NCBI RefSeq assembly: GCF_023716865.1
Contig: NZ_CP092417.1
Coordinates: forward strand, 1,032,001-1,096,000
Direction: 5' to 3'
Source: Endozoicomonas sp. SCSIO W0465
GTDB taxonomy: Bacteria; Pseudomonadota; Gammaproteobacteria; Pseudomonadales; Endozoicomonadaceae
DNA: 64,000 nucleotides
A program made the position numbers and the translations under genes. Below are positions 26,293-36,258 of this stretch, piece after piece. Below the pieces are notes generated by a model. It searched no databases. It saw only the letters and a list, made by a program, of their open reading frames with translations, and was not told the DNA's origin. The number at the start of each line of letters is the position of its first letter. The stretch's first letter is position 1.

Positions 26293-27294
26293 ATGAGCAA
26301 ACCATCAAACCTTCATTTTATCCTGAATGATACAGCTCGCTGGCAGGATTTACTGTCCGGCGACCAGCCGACGCCAGCAGATATCAAACACCGAATTATT
26401 ACCGGAGAAGATATTTGGGTGCTACTGACCTACCTTCATTTTCGTCATGCTGGCTATGAAGTAACTCTGGGTAGTGAGCCTCGTTCAGACAAAATCAATG
26501 TTATCGATGGTGTTAAATCCCGTACCAAAAACACCTTTTCCGATTATTTCTATGTGGCCTGCAGAACGGATGCTCACTACCCGGAATTTGGTCATTTTGT
26601 TTTGCATCAGAACTTGATTAAGACGGGTAAGAGCAACGAAATCTATGTCCCCCAATTACCTCAACCCGGACTGATTCTTCGTGACAACCAACGTGGCAAT
26701 GATATCAAAACCGTGGCATTTTTTGGCCAACCCAAGCGAAATCTGGCCGAAGCATTTCAGTCCGAAGAATTTTTGTCCGAACTGAAAAAGCGCGATATCG
26801 AGTTTATTATTAAAGGTAAAAGCAGCGACAGTGTTGAGTGGCATGATTACTCTAATGTAGATGTTGTGATTGCTGTCCGGGATGTGCCAGTAGAATTGCT
26901 CAAAATCAAACCCGTCAATAAAGCCACCAACGCCTGGCTTGCTGGTGCATTATGTATTACGGGTGATGAGCCTGCCATAACAGCAGCATTTAAGAGCAAT
27001 AAAGCAGTTTTACACGCCACAACAGTCGACGGTGTTCTGGCAATTATTGATCGTTTACGGGAACAGCCTGAGCTTTTTTCAGAAGTTCTGACTGAAGGCC
27101 AAAAACTTGCTCGAGACTACAGTGAACCATCAGTACTGTCTTACTGGGTCAGAATGGAGGAGTTTGTTACTCCAGAGTTTGAACGTTGGAAAAAAACCGG
27201 AAAAGCAAAGAGGTTGATCAGCTACTCCCGCAGAAGAATATTGAACCGACTCAGTAAATCAACACACAAGTGGACCATTTCTCGGCATATCTAA
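26293..27294 (+). CDS. Probable glycosyltransferase-like protein of the LPS region, 333 aa
   Basis: The product begins MSKPSNLHFILNDTARWQDL and shows alternating strands and helices: NVIDGVKSRTKNTFSDYFY, VAFFGQPKRNLAEAF, DVVIAVRDVP, and a C-terminal NAWLAGALCITGDEPA. The last stretch resembles the donor-binding turn of GT-B glycosyltransferases (KATNAWLAG then D/E). It has no membrane segment. I do not recognise a named family. Its place directly after the GT9 gene supports a role in core or capsule assembly. Confidence 0.6.
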   Translation: MSKPSNLHFILNDTARWQDLLSGDQPTPADIKHRIITGEDIWVLLTYLHFRHAGYEVTLGSEPRSDKINVIDGVKSRTKNTFSDYFYVACRTDAHYPEFGHFVLHQNLIKTGKSNEIYVPQLPQPGLILRDNQRGNDIKTVAFFGQPKRNLAEAFQSEEFLSELKKRDIEFIIKGKSSDSVEWHDYSNVDVVIAVRDVPVELLKIKPVNKATNAWLAGALCITGDEPAITAAFKSNKAVLHATTVDGVLAIIDRLREQPELFSEVLTEGQKLARDYSEPSVLSYWVRMEEFVTPEFERWKKTGKAKRLISYSRRRILNRLSKSTHKWTISRHI

Positions 27295-27333
27295 CCGATT
27301 GCCGGAGCCTTTTGCCTTCCATTAACTATCTTG

Positions 27334-29260
27334 GTACGCCCGGCATGGGCATGAACTGATGGGGTGAAAGTCCCCTGTGGGAGAACCTACATCTGACTGG
27401 CGGTAAAGACGCCTGCTGATGACAACCACTAGCTTAAGGCAAGTGCAGTCCCGCGAGGGGCTGTGCGGAGGCAGTCTGAGTGCAAAGGTGCGAGCCGACG
27501 TACAGAAATCGCATATAAGGCTGAGTCTCTGGGCGAGTGAGCCAAGGATCACAAAGCCCTATGGTTCGTGAGACACGGTAAATGCGGCGGTTGTGCACTG
27601 AAAGTTCATGTCCTTATCCGGGGAGATCTGTTCAACATGCGATTGGTAATTCCCAGTTCTCAGCCACTGGTTACAACAGGCTCGGCGAACAGGTCTCATC
27701 ATCCTGTTCGAGCAAACCCGATGGCAACCAATAGCGCCAGCAGAGGTAACTCCGCGTGGTGATTGGACAGAAGTCAGCAGAGGCCATAGTAGCTGTACGA
27801 CAGAAGCCATTAACGGATGGGAAGTCGTTAGCGAAGGGCCGAACATCGACGACAAAGAGGAGACTGATTCCCTCAAGGCGATGCAGCCGTCCGGCGACTC
27901 ACCGTACTTGGCGACAGAATCTTTAACCAGCTTTGAACCATGATCTACTAAATTGCGTACTTGAACCGGCTAATCTGGCAAGTGCATGGAACAGGTCAAA
28001 AGCAACAAGGGTGCTCCGGGTATTGATGGAGTCACTATTGAAGCTTATCACTTTGCCAAACAGCATTGGCCTTCAGTGCGTCAAGCCTTATTGGACGGAA
28101 CCTACCAGCCATCACCCGTGCGCCGACATGTTATAGAAAAGCCGGACGGCGGTGAGCGTTTGCTGGGAATCCCTACCGTGATGGATAGGGTCATACAGCA
28201 GGCCATTGTGCAGGTGCTGACCCCTGTCTTTGATCCGGGTTTCTCTCCAAACAGCTTCGGCTACCGACCGGGACGGTCAGCACACGACGGAGTCCGTCAG
28301 GTTAAGCAGTTGATCAACCGGGGGCTTCATTACGCTGTTGACGTTGATCTGAGTAAATTCTTTGATACGGTTAATCACGACGTTTTGATGTCGAGGGTCT
28401 CCCGTAAGGTCCGCGACAAACGCCTTCTGAAACTGATTGGTAGCTACCTGCGCTCCGGTGTCATGATTGAGGGCAATGTCTACCCGACCAGGGTTGGCAT
28501 GCCACAGGGTGGGCCTTTATCACCCTTGCTGTCTAATGTGGTCCTCGACGAACTCGACAAGGAGCTTGAATATCGGGGTCATTGCTTTGCAAGATACTGT
28601 GATGATTTTGTGATTCTCGTCAAAAGTCAGCGTGCAGGGGATCGGGTGATGCACAGCATTACCCAATTCATTGAACGCAAATTGAAACTGAAGATTAACT
28701 CCCGGAAAAGTAAAGTTGTGAAAGCAACAGAAAGCGAATTCCTGAGTTTCACCTTCACAGGGAAGAAAGTTCGCTGGGCCCAGAAGTGTCTGGACCGATT
28801 CAAATACCGGATACTCAAGTTGACCAGTCGTCGCTGGGGTGTCTCAATGCAACATCGGTTACGCAAATTGGCACAATATATCCGGGGTTGGATGGGGTAT
28901 TTCCGGTTATCGGAATATCACCGACCAATTCCCCTGCTGGATCAATGGATACGTCGGCGAATCCGTTGCTGCTTTCTGAAGCAATGGCGCAAGCCGAAAA
29001 CCCGTTTTAAGAATCTGGTCAGGTTAGGCGTTGATAAAATTAACGCCGCCAAGATCGCAGCCAGCAGCAAAGGGTATTACCGTCTGAGTAAAACCTATGC
29101 GGTACAACAGGCACTGAATAACAGTTACCTCGCGAAAATTGGGCTTGTTTCATTGAAAGACTTATGGATCAGGTTTCACCATCATCGTTGAACCGCCCGG
29201 TGCGGACCCGCATGCCGGGTGCTGTGGGGAGGGCTGGAGAAAGACCGGCCCTTACCCGAT
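27334..29260 (+). mobile_element. Group II intron 2, between two polysaccharide genes
   Basis: The 5' end reads GTACGCCCGGCATGGGCATG (27334), a familiar group II start, followed by GGGGTGAAAGTCCCC. The 3' end has a domain V hairpin (about 29190-29225, AACCGCCCGGTGCGGACCCG) and a domain VI closing near TTACCCGAT (29260). The total is about 1927 bp. It is unlike intron 1 in sequence and RT type. It sits between the 333-aa gene and the acetyltransferase, 18 bases ahead of the latter's start, so unspliced RNA would place a large structure before that gene. The 638 bases from 27295 to 27932 hold only this ribozyme region. Confidence 0.88.
27933..29191 (+). pseudogene. ltrA: Group II intron reverse transcriptase/maturase (intron 2), frameshifted near the N-terminus
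   Basis: The main frame (27986-29191) carries the reverse transcriptase blocks NKGAPGIDGVTI, RRHVIEKPDGGERLLGIPTV, SFGYRPGRSAHDGV, VDVDLSKFFDTVNHD, GMPQGGPLSPLLSNV, and the catalytic FARYCDDFVILV, then a maturase domain and a basic C-terminus. The N-terminal 20 residues expected for the family (HDLLNCVLEPANLASAW) are in another frame. A single missing A at 27990-27991 would restore AWKQVKSNKGAPG. As written, translation would have to restart at the internal ATG 27986 without the RT0 helix. It could be true decay or a homopolymer error. Confidence 0.85.
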
Positions 29261-29278
29261 CCAAGACCTGAAACGACT

Positions 29279-29827
29279 ATGAGCTTATACAAAAAGCTGA
29301 CTATCTTTTTCAAGTACCGGAAAAAGAAGTTCAAAAAAATTGGCAAGAATGTTCACTTTAAAGAACTGGATTCAAAGTACCTTCACACTGAAAATATCGT
29401 GCTTGATGACCACTGCAAAATCCTTGGCCATGCCTATATTGACGGCAGTGGCGGTATTTTTATAGGCCGGGGCTCAGTACTGGCTCCCCTATGCACGATC
29501 ATAACCAGCAATCATTTTTATGATGAAAATGACCTTGAATTTCTGCCTTACGACAATCGTATGGTCAGAAAGCCAGTCAAGATTGGCAGGTATTGCTGGA
29601 TAGGTCGTAATGTAATGATTATGCCTGGAGTAACCATCGGTGATGCATCAATAGTCGCCGCTGGCAGTGTTGTTGTTAAAGATGTTCCGCCTTATACGGT
29701 AGTAGGTGGAAACCCGGCTCAAGTCATTAAACAGAGAAATCAGAACAAGCTGGAAGCATTAATTCACGAAAAACGATGCTACGAGGATCCTGAGGCCAAT
29801 TCGAATAAGAAGAAAGTCTTTATTTAG
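29279..29827 (+). CDS. Left-handed beta-helix acyltransferase (maltose/LPS O-acetyltransferase type)
   Basis: The protein (182 residues from ATG 29279) shows hexapeptide repeats, especially IGRGSVLAPLCTI, IGRYCWIGRNVMIMPGVTIG and DASIVAAGSVVVKDVPPYTVVGGNPAQVI. This is the trimeric beta-helix of acetyl-CoA-dependent O-acetyltransferases (LacA/Maa/WbbJ type). SNHFYD contains the catalytic His. It would acetylate a sugar of the surface glycan. The open frame extends upstream into intron DNA, so the start at MSLYKKLTIFFKYRKK is chosen because it follows the intron end. Confidence 0.85.
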   Translation: MSLYKKLTIFFKYRKKKFKKIGKNVHFKELDSKYLHTENIVLDDHCKILGHAYIDGSGGIFIGRGSVLAPLCTIITSNHFYDENDLEFLPYDNRMVRKPVKIGRYCWIGRNVMIMPGVTIGDASIVAAGSVVVKDVPPYTVVGGNPAQVIKQRNQNKLEALIHEKRCYEDPEANSNKKKVFI

Positions 29828-29924
29828 CCCAGAAAATCATCGTCACACTAACATTCACATTGCACCAATCTCATCGGCTACTGAACAACCTGTGGATCAG
29901 TAGCCTGGCCATTCAATTAATGAG

Positions 29925-31010
29925 TCAATCCGCCCCACGGAACACCAACTCCATATCATGCACCATTTTATTTTTAGTACAGTTGGCCAAAGCATAATCC
30001 AGACTGCATCTTGCAAACTGCTCTCTCTTTTCAGAATCATTCACTAATATTTCAAGAGCTTCCCGAATGCTATCCATATCTTTGGTCTTAACCAACAGGC
30101 CATTTTCCCCAGGGTGGAGAACCTCAAGAATACTACCAACATCAGTAGATATAATCGGGAGCCTGCACAGCATAGCCTGCATAATCCCCTGCGGAACCCC
30201 TTCATTACCGTAGGAAGGAAGACAAAAAATCTCCATCGACTGAAGCCATGGAACTACATTCTCCTGATTACCAGGCATAGTTACCCTTTCTGAAATACCT
30301 AGCTCTGAAACTTGCTGTTGAACATTTTCAAACTGTGGTCCGTCACCAACGATCAGCAGATGTATATCATCCCTGGACAACTGCGCAAAAGCATTGATCA
30401 GGTACTCATGCCCTTTCCAGGAACGCAGGGTTGCAAGAATACCAATAATGGTTTTCTCCACGGGTAAACCCAGAGCCTGGCGAATTTCATTTTTGTTATC
30501 AGCCGGTACAAAACGGGATTGATCGATACCGGTAGGAATAGATTTCATCTTTTCCAGCGGAATGCCATTGTGGCTGTGCAGTGTCTGACGCAACTGCTCT
30601 CCCGTGGTAACAATAAAGTCATTCCCTTTATTATATAGCCACAATGTACTTCGGTTGTTGTGTACCGCTGTTGATAGATGCCGGGTTCGTACAATTCGTG
30701 GTCGCTGCTTTTTCCAGGCCAGACACAGCGAAACCAGCCAGCTATCGGTAGAACTGTGGGTGTTAATGACATCAAAGTGATTAGCCGACAGGTACTGATG
30801 CATTGCCCATAAAGAAGAAAGCTTCTTCTTTTGAATCGGCAGAGCAACCGCCGGAATACCTCTTTTCAGGGCTGCCTCATAGATTTTTGCGTGTTCGGGA
30901 CAGGCGATGGTGACCTGATGGCCTCGTTCCATCATACCTTCAGACTCAGTCAGAATCCTGATTTCCTGACCACCCCATCCACAGGATGACTCTGTATGTA
31001 AAATTCTCAT
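29925..31010 (-). CDS. Glycosyltransferase family 4 (GT-B), LPS region
   Basis: From ATG 31010 the product is 361 residues starting MRILHTESSCGWGGQEIRIL. It has the GT4 hallmarks: G-GGQE at the N-terminus, VNTHSSTDSW, IPTGIDQSRFVP, a nucleotide-binding IIGILATLRSWKGHEYLI, IVGDGP, and the E-x7-E donor motif in PSYGNEGVPQGIMQAM. It transfers a hexose or heptose to the glycan. TTG 31022 is an alternative start. IS66 copy 2 inserted 5 bases beyond the duplicated target site, so this gene's original coupling to the WaaG-like gene upstream is lost. Confidence 0.87.
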   Translation of the reverse strand: MRILHTESSCGWGGQEIRILTESEGMMERGHQVTIACPEHAKIYEAALKRGIPAVALPIQKKKLSSLWAMHQYLSANHFDVINTHSSTDSWLVSLCLAWKKQRPRIVRTRHLSTAVHNNRSTLWLYNKGNDFIVTTGEQLRQTLHSHNGIPLEKMKSIPTGIDQSRFVPADNKNEIRQALGLPVEKTIIGILATLRSWKGHEYLINAFAQLSRDDIHLLIVGDGPQFENVQQQVSELGISERVTMPGNQENVVPWLQSMEIFCLPSYGNEGVPQGIMQAMLCRLPIISTDVGSILEVLHPGENGLLVKTKDMDSIREALEILVNDSEKREQFARCSLDYALANCTKNKMVHDMELVFRGAD

Positions 31011-31023
31011 GCTTTTTCTCAAG

Positions 31024-32628
31024 GTAACTGTTCAGCACCCCCACATAAATCTGGAATTTTCTGATTTTTATACCATCCTCTTAAGCACCATTTTTCCACA
31101 ATATTCGCCAGCATGATTCCAGAACTACCCGCAACTATGTCGGCTGAGATTCTCTTGAAAGAGAATGCAGAGCTGCGGATGAGAGTTGCCTGTCTGGAAG
31201 AGCGATGTCGAGAATTGGAAGAAAAGGTTGGCAAGAACAGTCAAAACAGCAGCAAGCCGCCATCGTCTGATGGTTATCAAAAACCTTGTAAAAACAGTAA
31301 TTCTCCAGATCATTCTGACGACCTTTCCGCAGATAAAGGTACCGATCCATCGGATGAAAAACCCAATCCTAAAAGTCTGAGACAGTCTTCTGGTAATAAA
31401 GCCGGTGGAAAGAAAGGGCATCAGGGCACTTGTCTTAAACAGGTCGATATCCCTGACTATTGAGTACCTTCCGGTTAAAGAATGCAATAAATGTCAGGCG
31501 TCTCTCTTGATAGTGAGCCGGTCAAATATATTGAACGACAGGTGTTTGAACCAGGGAGACCGGGTGAATTTGAAGTAACGGCCCATAGAGCTGAAGTAAA
31601 AATCTGCACTTGTGGTTGTCGGAATCAGGCTGAATTCCCGGAAGGTGTTACCGCTGCCGCACAATATGGCTCAGCCACACAGGCTATGGCCGTCTATCTT
31701 AACCAATACCATTTCCTGCCTTTTAAGCGCGTGTCAGAGTATTTTAATACTCTCTATAAAATGAGTGTAAGTGCAGGCACTGTCGCCAATTTTGTGGCCA
31801 GAACCTATGAAAATCTGGCTTCTACTGAAGAGGTTATTCGTGACGCCTTGCGGGAATCGTCTGTTGCCGGAGCCGATGAAACGGGTATGCGGGCCGAGGG
31901 CTCTTTGCACTGGCTACACGTTATGCGGGATGAACAATGGACGCTCTACTACTTGTCTGAAAAGCGAGGTCGTGAGGCCATGGACACGATGGGCATACTG
32001 CTAACATTTGCAGGCGTTCTGGTTCATGATCATTGGAAATCCTATTTTGCATATGCGGCAACTCACGTACTTTGCAATGCCCATCACCTGAGGGAGCTTT
32101 TGGGTGTTGTTGATAGGGACAGCAATCAACTGGCGTTGCGATTGATGAAGCTACTGAGGCTTTCCTGGCATTACTGCAAGGGCTTTAAGACCATAGGTAT
32201 GCTACAGATGCCAAGTGTTGTCTGTGAACGAATCGAGAAGATTTATGACCGGTTGCTTCAGCGGGCTCTAATGAAAGAAGTCGTCTATATGGAGAAGCAA
32301 CGAGAGGAGCTTAAGCGCAAGAAAGTCAAGAATACTAAAGCTTACAATCTCTTCAAACGACTCACTGAGTTCAAGGCTGAGACACTGCGCTTCATGTCAG
32401 ATTTTACCATTCCCTTCGATAACAATGGCAGTGAGCGGGATGTTCGAATGGCCAAGTTAAAGCAGAAAATCTCAGGCTGCTTCAGGAGTGCAGACGGTGG
32501 TTCTATGTTTGCACGGATTCGCAGCTATTTGTCGTCTGCCAGAAAACAGGGAATGGACATATATCAATCACTTCATAGAGCTGTTCGGAATTACTGTAAT
32601 ATGCCTTTGCTCAGTGCTGAATAGTTAC
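31024..32628 (+). mobile_element. IS66-family element, copy 2
   Basis: The element is 1605 bp with the same ends as copy 1 (GTAACTGTTCAGCA to TGCTGAATAGTTAC), flanked by the 8-bp duplication TTCTCAAG (31016-31023, 32629-32636). It is 3 bases shorter than copy 1 because of a 2-base and a 1-base deletion in the gene. It landed between the stop codon of the WaaG-like gene and the start of the GT4 gene, which were probably 12 bases apart, so the operon is separated. Confidence 0.95.
31113..32624 (+). pseudogene. IS66-family transposase, copy 2, frameshifted
   Basis: It matches copy 1 except for loss of 2 bases near 31460 (TATATTGAG became TATTGAG, creating TGA) and 1 base near 31504 (TCTCTTCTTG became TCTCTCTTG). 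The first leaves a 116-residue N-terminal piece. The second returns the rest, from about 31505, to the original frame, 377 codons including all catalytic residues. The net loss of 3 bases restores the phase but a stop remains. It could be decay or clustered assembly error. Confidence 0.92.
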
Positions 32629-32631
32629 TTC

Positions 32632-33768
32632 TCAAGTATTCAATATCTGGCTATACAGAGACAACAACTGGCTCGTAAGCCGTTCTGAAGTAAATGGTTT
32701 AATGGTTTCCCGAGCCATCATACCCAGGCTCGCGGCATGGCCTTTATCAGTAAATGCGTTGATGGCAGAGGATAAAGCGGGTATCTCCAGGGCATCACAG
32801 CAGTAGCCATTTTGCCCTTCCTCAATAATCTCAGCCCCACCACAGCTGGTACTGGTAATTACGCCAAGGCCGGATGCCATAGCCTCCAGAATAACATTCG
32901 GAAAAGGGTCATAAATCGTGGGCAGAATAAAGCCGTCAGCAGCACCGTAAAAACGACTACTGTCGTTCTGCATCCCCATAAAATGAACATGCTCAGCACA
33001 ACCCAGATCACGGGCCTGCTGCTGATACTTTTCTTCCTGCTTGTCTTTGCCCACAACAATTAGGTGCGCTTTTGTTGCGGCAATGGCTTCCAATGTCGCT
33101 GCCAGGCCTTTTCGTTCAAAGCCGGAACCCACAAACAGCATAGCCGTTGCATCTGCTTCAATTCCCAATGCTTCCCGGACTGCCAATCCTTCAGCCTGTT
33201 TCAGGGCAGGATTAAATTTTTCCTGATTAACACTGTTGTAGATAACGTGAACAATCTCTGGATTGATGGCAAACTCCCGGCACACTTCCACTTTTACCAT
33301 TTGGGAGTTGCAAATCACCGCTCTCAACTTCGGATGCTCAAACATCTGCTTCTCCGCATCCATCACATAACGGTGAAAACGATCATTTTTCATTCGCTTC
33401 GCCTGAGCTTCAGGGATAATTCTCGATCGATGTTCCAGCCAGCATTTATGCACACCATCACCAGCACGATAAATGGTACAACCCGGTATGCGTTCATGGC
33501 TTTGAACAATATCAAAACTGGAGAAGTGTTTTTGTGCTGCCCTGGCAAAACCTCGTTCGCGGCTGACACGGCCCCATTTAAACGGGTTGCAAACCTCAAC
33601 ATGAAAAGACGGGTTCTTTATACCCTGCCACTGTCGGGTTAATACGGTAATATCCAGTGGCTGTTGCTCTGCTTTTTGTTGAGAGAGTGCAGACAAAGCC
33701 GATGCCACAAAACGCTCGGCACCGCCATCGGGCCGGTATTTTTGTCTGACAATAGCAAGCTTGATCAT
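32632..33768 (-). CDS. WaaG-like LPS core glucosyltransferase (GT4)
   Basis: The 378-residue protein begins MIKLAIVRQKYRPDGGAERF, with the GGAERF donor turn at the N-terminus. QSHERIPGCTIYRAGDGVHK and CWLEHRSRI are typical of WaaG (RfaG), which adds the first glucose to heptose II of LPS. FVGSGFERKGLAATLEAIA and DPFPNVILEAMASGLGVI supply the nucleotide-sugar site (E-x7-E). The stop codon lies 4 bases from the IS66 end. Four bases separate its start from the upstream GT2 gene, so the two are one operon. Confidence 0.9.
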   Translation of the reverse strand: MIKLAIVRQKYRPDGGAERFVASALSALSQQKAEQQPLDITVLTRQWQGIKNPSFHVEVCNPFKWGRVSRERGFARAAQKHFSSFDIVQSHERIPGCTIYRAGDGVHKCWLEHRSRIIPEAQAKRMKNDRFHRYVMDAEKQMFEHPKLRAVICNSQMVKVEVCREFAINPEIVHVIYNSVNQEKFNPALKQAEGLAVREALGIEADATAMLFVGSGFERKGLAATLEAIAATKAHLIVVGKDKQEEKYQQQARDLGCAEHVHFMGMQNDSSRFYGAADGFILPTIYDPFPNVILEAMASGLGVITSTSCGGAEIIEEGQNGYCCDALEIPALSSAINAFTDKGHAASLGMMARETIKPFTSERLTSQLLSLYSQILNT

Positions 33769-33772
33769 GAAT

Positions 33773-34561
33773 TCAGGGCCCCGTTATTGCCTGCTTGCGG
33801 GTCTTACCCATAGCCCACAGTGCGGCATATTTATTAAAGGTATACTGGGTAACCACCAGCGAAAGGAGGAGCCCATGGCTGCCATCAAGGAAGCCTTTTC
33901 TCAGTAAAAAGGTTTTAATAAAGGCACCCAGCGCATGGCCAAATGCAGTCACCAGGCCAACCTTTTTACCTTGCAAAAAACGCTCTTCAGCCCAGCTTCG
34001 GGCGTAAACCAGTTGCTTCTGCTGAAACTGCATATAGTCATCACAGGTACGGTGCAACAAGTCACCAGCGAGGTTGATCACTTCAGCTCCGGCGGTATCA
34101 ACGGATTCGTGCACCAGGTTGCTGTTATAGGATCTCTCGTTATTCAGATAAAGACGCAGGACTCGATCCGGATACCAGCCACAATGCATCATATAGCGGC
34201 CAAGAAACCAGTTACGCCGGGCACAGGAATATACTTTATTGGCTTGCTGCGGTTTTGACAGCACCTCTGAAATGCTCGCCTTGAGTTCATCGGTTACCTG
34301 CTCATCCGTATCCAGCATAAATACATAGTCAGATGTCGCATATTGCTGGGCAATCTGACGCTGCCTGCCATAACCCTGCCAGTCAGTGTGCTGATAAACC
34401 CTAGCACCACAACGAGTGGCGATCTCAACCGTATCATCGGTACTGCCAGCGTCCAGAAGAATGATTTCATCGGCCCATTGCACGGAGTTCAGGCTACTCT
34501 CCAGAGTAGCACTGCTGTTTTTGGCAATCAGGACAACAGAAAGGGTATTTGCTTGAGACAT
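33773..34561 (-). CDS. WaaE/KdtX-like GT2 glycosyltransferase
   Basis: The 262-residue GT-A enzyme begins MSQANTLSVVLIAKNSSATL. It has the DAGSTDDT turn, FMLDTDEQVTDEL (the DxD-like metal site), RRNWFLGRYMMHCGWYPD and RLYLNNERSYNSNLVHESVD. The CGWYPD-x-RL and VHE motifs are typical of WaaE, a beta-1,4-glucosyltransferase of the inner LPS core. It is the first gene of the leftward LPS operon, divergent from ugd. A hydrophobic C-terminal region may let it sit on the membrane. Confidence 0.87.
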   Translation of the reverse strand: MSQANTLSVVLIAKNSSATLESSLNSVQWADEIILLDAGSTDDTVEIATRCGARVYQHTDWQGYGRQRQIAQQYATSDYVFMLDTDEQVTDELKASISEVLSKPQQANKVYSCARRNWFLGRYMMHCGWYPDRVLRLYLNNERSYNSNLVHESVDTAGAEVINLAGDLLHRTCDDYMQFQQKQLVYARSWAEERFLQGKKVGLVTAFGHALGAFIKTFLLRKGFLDGSHGLLLSLVVTQYTFNKYAALWAMGKTRKQAITGP

Positions 34562-34736
34562 GAGTGGCTCGGCTCGCTTTTAAAGAAGCTGTCTCGAAGA
34601 TCCAGCCAGCAAAATAGACGAATCATATCGGCTTTGTGGAACCCAGTAAACGAGGTGCTTTATCAGCCTGACATTTCCGCCCGATACGCTTTCAGTTAGA
34701 ATAACTCCCCTTAATTTTCCACGGTAACCATTCACT

Positions 34737-36071
34737 ATGAAAGTCACGGTTTTCGGTATCGGCTACGTTGGTCTGGTACAGGCTGCGGTTCTGGCAGAAG
34801 TGGGTCATGATGTTGTCTGTGTCGACATCGATCAAAACAAGGTGGATAACCTGAAGCGCGGCATCATTCCCATCTACGAGCCTGGGCTTGAATCTATTGT
34901 GAAGGAGAACAGTGAGGCTGGTCGGTTGCGCTTCACCACGGATGCCGCCGAGGGCATAGCCCATGGCACCTTGCAGTTTATTGCCGTGGGAACTCCGCCG
35001 GATGAAGACGGTTCTGCCGATTTGCAATATGTCCTTGCCGTGGCCAGCACCATTGCCGAGCATATGGAGGACCGGAAAATCATTGTGAACAAGTCCACGG
35101 TCCCTGTAGGCACCGCCGATAAAGTGGCCGCCAAAGTGGCAGAAGTTCTGCAGAAGCGAGGGGTGCAGCTTGAGTTTTCCGTCGCGTCTAACCCTGAATT
35201 CCTGAAAGAAGGGGCAGCCGTTAATGACTGCATGAGACCGGATCGAATTGTGGTCGGGACTGACAGTGCTGATCTTAAAAACAATCATGTGATTGATACC
35301 ATGAAAGAGCTTTACGCCCCTTTCAACCGCAACCATGACCGTATGATTTTTATGGATGTGCGCAGTGCCGAACTGACCAAGTATGCAGCGAACTGCATGC
35401 TGGCGACCAAAATCAGCTTTATGAATGAGATGGCAGGCCTGGCTGATCGACTGGGGGCTGATATTGAGATGGTTCGTCAGGGCATTGGCTCTGATCCCCG
35501 TATTGGCTTCCATTTTATCTACCCTGGCTGTGGTTACGGTGGCTCCTGTTTCCCAAAAGATGTTCAGGCACTGAAAAGAACCGCAGAGGACATTGACTTT
35601 GAGCCCCTGATATTGAGAGCCGTTGAAGAGCGCAATGCCCAGCAGAAAAATGTTCTGTTCACCAAACTCAGCACGCACTTTAATGGGCAGCTGGCAGGTA
35701 GAACCATTGCGCTTTGGGGATTGGCATTCAAACCCAATACTGATGATATGCGCGACGCTCCCAGCCGTGTGCTGATGGAATCACTCTGGCAGGCAGGAGC
35801 AACCGTGCAGGCCTATGACCCGGAGGCGATGGAAGAGGCACAACGCATCTACGGTCTCCGGGATGACCTGACACTGTCTGGTACACCACAGGCAGCGATT
35901 AAAGGCGCTGATGCTTTGGTTATCTGCACCGAGTGGCGTCAATTCCGTGCGCCCGACTTTGACCAGCTTAGAGAGTTATTGAAAGAGCCTGTAATTTTTG
36001 ATGGTCGTAACATGTACGAGCCAGAACGAATGAGACAGAAAGGCTTTACATACTACGCTATTGGCCGCTAG
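34737..36071 (+). CDS. ugd: UDP-glucose 6-dehydrogenase
   Basis: This enzyme oxidises UDP-glucose twice to UDP-glucuronate, using NAD+. The 444-residue protein starts MKVTVFGIGYVGLVQAAVLA (Rossmann GxGYVG) and carries VDIDQNKVDNLKRG, NKSTVPVGTADKV, SNPEFLKEGAAV and the active-site GYGGSCFPKDVQAL with Cys271. ALWGLAFKPNTDDMRDAPS lies in the UDP-binding C-terminal domain. The next gene downstream is the sugar epimerase, giving a UDP-glucuronate to UDP-galacturonate pair, a common source of acidic sugars for capsule or LPS. Confidence 0.96.
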   Translation: MKVTVFGIGYVGLVQAAVLAEVGHDVVCVDIDQNKVDNLKRGIIPIYEPGLESIVKENSEAGRLRFTTDAAEGIAHGTLQFIAVGTPPDEDGSADLQYVLAVASTIAEHMEDRKIIVNKSTVPVGTADKVAAKVAEVLQKRGVQLEFSVASNPEFLKEGAAVNDCMRPDRIVVGTDSADLKNNHVIDTMKELYAPFNRNHDRMIFMDVRSAELTKYAANCMLATKISFMNEMAGLADRLGADIEMVRQGIGSDPRIGFHFIYPGCGYGGSCFPKDVQALKRTAEDIDFEPLILRAVEERNAQQKNVLFTKLSTHFNGQLAGRTIALWGLAFKPNTDDMRDAPSRVLMESLWQAGATVQAYDPEAMEEAQRIYGLRDDLTLSGTPQAAIKGADALVICTEWRQFRAPDFDQLRELLKEPVIFDGRNMYEPERMRQKGFTYYAIGR

Positions 36072-36100
36072 TGTGGGCCTTGCTGACTAAGTCGTCTTTC

Positions 36101-36248
36101 CTCGTTCCCATGCTCTGCGTGGGAATGCATACCGGAACCTGCAGGATATAAAACAATCTGTTTTTGCCCGGAATCAAGAGCGTTTATGGGGGATTCCAAT
36201 TTGCTAAGAGGTCCGGTATGCATTCCCACGGGGGACCGTGGGAACGAG
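36101..36248. repeat. Paired palindromic repeat element A (ugd-epimerase gap)
   Basis: The element has palindrome CTCGTTCCCATGCTCTGCG-TGGGAATGCATACC at the left and its inverted partner GGTATGCATTCCCACGGG...CCGTGGGAACGAG at the right. The spacer is about 80 bases and includes CTGTTTTTGCCCGGAATCAA. The overall 148 bp can fold into one large hairpin with small hairpins at both tips. It lies right beside element B, with 10 bases between. Confidence 0.88.
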
Positions 36249-36258
36249 TCCATTCCTA

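Noticed and set aside
34692..35678. A 328-codon open frame antisense to ugd
   Set aside because: It is a shadow of ugd, whose motifs run the full length of the other strand; the antisense product has no family pattern.
36068..36253. Short peptides of the GMHSHAERGNE / SAWECIP kind in several places
   Set aside because: These are translations of the palindromic repeats and not genes.
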